Part shown: one piece after another, positions 6,224 to 7,486 of the stretch
Position numbering within the stretch: the first letter of the stretch is position 1
Layout of the letters: every line of letters starts with the position of its first letter
NCBI GenBank assembly: GCA_947302065.1
Contig: CAMYUO010000083.1
Coordinates: 1 to 7,486 of the forward strand
Origin: an uncultured Clostridia bacterium
GTDB lineage: Bacteria > Bacillota > Clostridia > Oscillospirales > Ruminococcaceae
DNA: 7,486 nucleotides
Direction of reading: 5' to 3'
Notes under the pieces: model-generated
Databases searched by the model: none
Told to the model about the DNA's origin: nothing
The model's input: only the letters and a program-made list of their open reading frames with translations
Made by a program: the position numbers and the translations under genes

Positions 6224-7264
6224 ATGGAAAACAAACTGAAAGTTCTTGTGGCGATGTCGGGCGGCGTTGACAGCTCAGTGTGTGCAAAGCTGCTGCTTGA
6301 AAAAGGCTATGAGGTCGCAGGCGCAACGATGAGTCTTTGTCCCGAGCACGAGCAGGACGTTGCAGATGCACGCAGCGTCGCACAAAAGCTGGGTATCCCC
6401 TTTTATGTTTTCGACTTTTCGGGCGAGTTCAAAACGCACGTTACCGACCATTTCGTGCAGACCTATCTTGATGGCAGCACGCCCAATCCCTGCGTTGACT
6501 GCAACCGCTGGCTGAAATTCGGAAGCTTTCTTGAAAAGGCGCAGCATCTTGGCTTTGACCGCATCGCAACAGGTCATTACGTTACAAAAATAAAGGACGA
6601 AAACACGGGCAGGTGGCTGCTCAGACGCTCTGCAGACAGAAAAAAAGACCAGACCTATGTGCTCTACTCGCTCTCGCAGCAGCAGCTTGAGCACAGCCTG
6701 TTCCCTGTCGGCGAGATGAGCAAGGACGATATCCGCACGATAGCAGGCGAAAACAGCCTTGTAAACGCTGACAAGCCCGATTCGCAGGACATCTGCTTTA
6801 TCCCCGACGGCAACTATGCAAGCTATATCACCGCACGCACCGGAGAACAGCAAGGCGGTGACATCGTCCTGACGACAGGCGAAAAGCTGGGCACTCACAG
6901 AGGTCTGATCCACTACACTATCGGTCAGCGCCGTGGTGTCGGCGTGTCATACTCAGAGCCTATTTTTGTCGTTGAAAAGGACATACAAAACAACCGCCTT
7001 GTTCTCGGCACGCCGGATAAACTCCTGCGCACAACGCTCACAGCGTGCGATGTGAATATGCTGACGACGGACGAGCTTAACAGTCCAATAAAATGTACAG
7101 CTTGCACGAGATATCATCAGCAGGATATGCCCTGCACAGTCACTCCGCTCGGTGAAAAGAGGGTGCGTGTTGATTTTGAACAGCCGCATAAAGCCGTTTG
7201 CAAGGGACAGGCTGTCGTGTTCTACGACGGCGACTATCTGCTCGGCGGCGGTACGATAGAATAG
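6224..7264 (+). CDS. mnmA: tRNA-specific 2-thiouridylase MnmA
   Basis: MnmA adds sulfur to position 2 of the wobble uridine (U34) of the Lys, Glu and Gln tRNAs, using ATP to adenylate the base and a persulfide sulfur donor. From the ATG at 6224 the protein is 346 residues. The PP-loop ATP site is MSGGVDSSV (11-19), ATGHY is at 115-119, and TPNPCVDCNRWLKFG (86-100) holds C93, equivalent to the E. coli nucleophile C102. KPDSQDICFIP (184-194) holds the second catalytic cysteine C191. YTIGQRRGVG (231-240) begins the central domain, and a beta-barrel tail ends in GGGTIE. An extra cysteine, C90, makes a CxxC with C93 where E. coli has D99. The family is usually about 350-370 residues. GGAGG five bases upstream supports this start. 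Third gene of the operon; the next gene begins ten bases after the stop. Confidence 0.95.
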   Translation: MENKLKVLVAMSGGVDSSVCAKLLLEKGYEVAGATMSLCPEHEQDVADARSVAQKLGIPFYVFDFSGEFKTHVTDHFVQTYLDGSTPNPCVDCNRWLKFGSFLEKAQHLGFDRIATGHYVTKIKDENTGRWLLRRSADRKKDQTYVLYSLSQQQLEHSLFPVGEMSKDDIRTIAGENSLVNADKPDSQDICFIPDGNYASYITARTGEQQGGDIVLTTGEKLGTHRGLIHYTIGQRRGVGVSYSEPIFVVEKDIQNNRLVLGTPDKLLRTTLTACDVNMLTTDELNSPIKCTACTRYHQQDMPCTVTPLGEKRVRVDFEQPHKAVCKGQAVVFYDGDYLLGGGTIE

Positions 7265-7274
7265 GAGAAACAAA

Positions 7275-7486
7275 ATGAAACTGAATGTTGTGACAGCAGA
7301 TAAAAACAAAATTGAAGAGCTTGCAAACCGCAGCGCTTTCACATGGGAGGGCATGGCGCTCGATGAGGAAAACCTTGCGGCAGTTGCACAGGCGTTTGTC
7401 GACAACGACCTTGTAAAGCCCGAAACACAGCAGATGACAGGCTACACATGGTCTGGCGCAGTGATGAACGCACTTTACGGCTTGAC
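7275..7486 (+). CDS. Unrecognised protein, N-terminal 70 residues, cut by the window edge
   Basis: An ATG at 7275 opens a frame that runs without a stop to the end of the window, giving 70 residues. It begins MKLNVVTADKNKIEELANR and continues with a helical, acidic stretch around residues 25-50, then a Tyr/Trp-containing segment (GYTWSGAVMNALYGL, 56-70). I do not recognise the family. No signal peptide or membrane segment is visible in this part. The ribosome site AGGAG (7263-7267) overlaps the mnmA stop, with seven bases to the ATG, so this is the fourth gene of the operon and is probably translated efficiently. The C-terminus lies outside the window. Confidence 0.75.
   Translation, partial: MKLNVVTADKNKIEELANRSAFTWEGMALDEENLAAVAQAFVDNDLVKPETQQMTGYTWSGAVMNALYGL

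Noticed and set aside
1..7486. A search by eye for CRISPR repeats, insertion-sequence ends, tRNA genes, toxin-antitoxin pairs or phage-defence genes.
   Set aside because: None was found. Almost all of the window is explained by housekeeping genes and their control elements.

Overview
The window reads as chromosomal DNA of a Gram-positive clostridial bacterium, most plausibly of the Ruminococcus/Oscillospiraceae type. This rests on strong AAGGAG-type ribosome sites before most genes, consensus sigma-A promoters (TTGACA-17-TATAAT), a T-box riboswitch, roughly balanced base composition, and clostridial-looking versions of the enzymes. The genus is an inference from protein style; no database comparison was possible. 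The genes are ordinary housekeeping and accessory genes, tightly packed. I see no insertion sequence, phage gene, CRISPR array, tRNA or rRNA.

Layout. (1) Bases 1-80 hold the last 25 codons of nadC (quinolinate phosphoribosyltransferase). (2) Bases 117-2218 form a rightward cluster: a three-helix membrane protein with a DUF3592-like domain, a Firmicute-type uridine phosphorylase, and an unrecognised beta-rich protein whose start overlaps the phosphorylase stop by one base. (3) A perfect 11-bp hairpin at 2223-2254, with a T-rich run on both sides, separates this cluster from a convergent leftward gene for an AI-2E/PerM-family membrane protein (2259-3572). That gene has its own promoter at 3623-3651. 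(4) The 485-bp divergent gap holds a consensus promoter (3747-3775) and a tryptophan T-box leader (about 3797-4043) that controls trpS (4058-5134). The T-box has a UGG specifier codon, a UGGC acceptor-binding bulge matching the G discriminator of bacterial tRNA-Trp, and competing antiterminator and terminator hairpins. (5) trpS ends in a GAAA-tetraloop terminator. One base past its T-run begins a second consensus promoter that drives an operon: isochorismatase-family hydrolase, rnhA (RNase HI), mnmA (tRNA 2-thiouridylase), and the start of an unrecognised gene cut by the window edge.

How the genes work together. The best-supported regulatory logic is that trpS is a self-contained unit: uncharged tRNA-Trp pairs with the leader, the antiterminator forms, and synthetase expression rises. 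The downstream operon groups nucleic-acid maintenance and tRNA modification with a small hydrolase of unknown substrate; no shared pathway is evident. The uridine phosphorylase serves pyrimidine salvage, and its two companions may be linked to it only by cotranscription.

I did not find a convincing novel multi-gene system. The points most worth a second look are the variant Trp T-box, the three-cysteine (CxxC plus C) arrangement in MnmA that could hold an iron-sulfur cluster, the uridine phosphorylase lacking the E. coli uracil-binding arginine, and the possible internal duplication in the unknown protein at 1592-2218.
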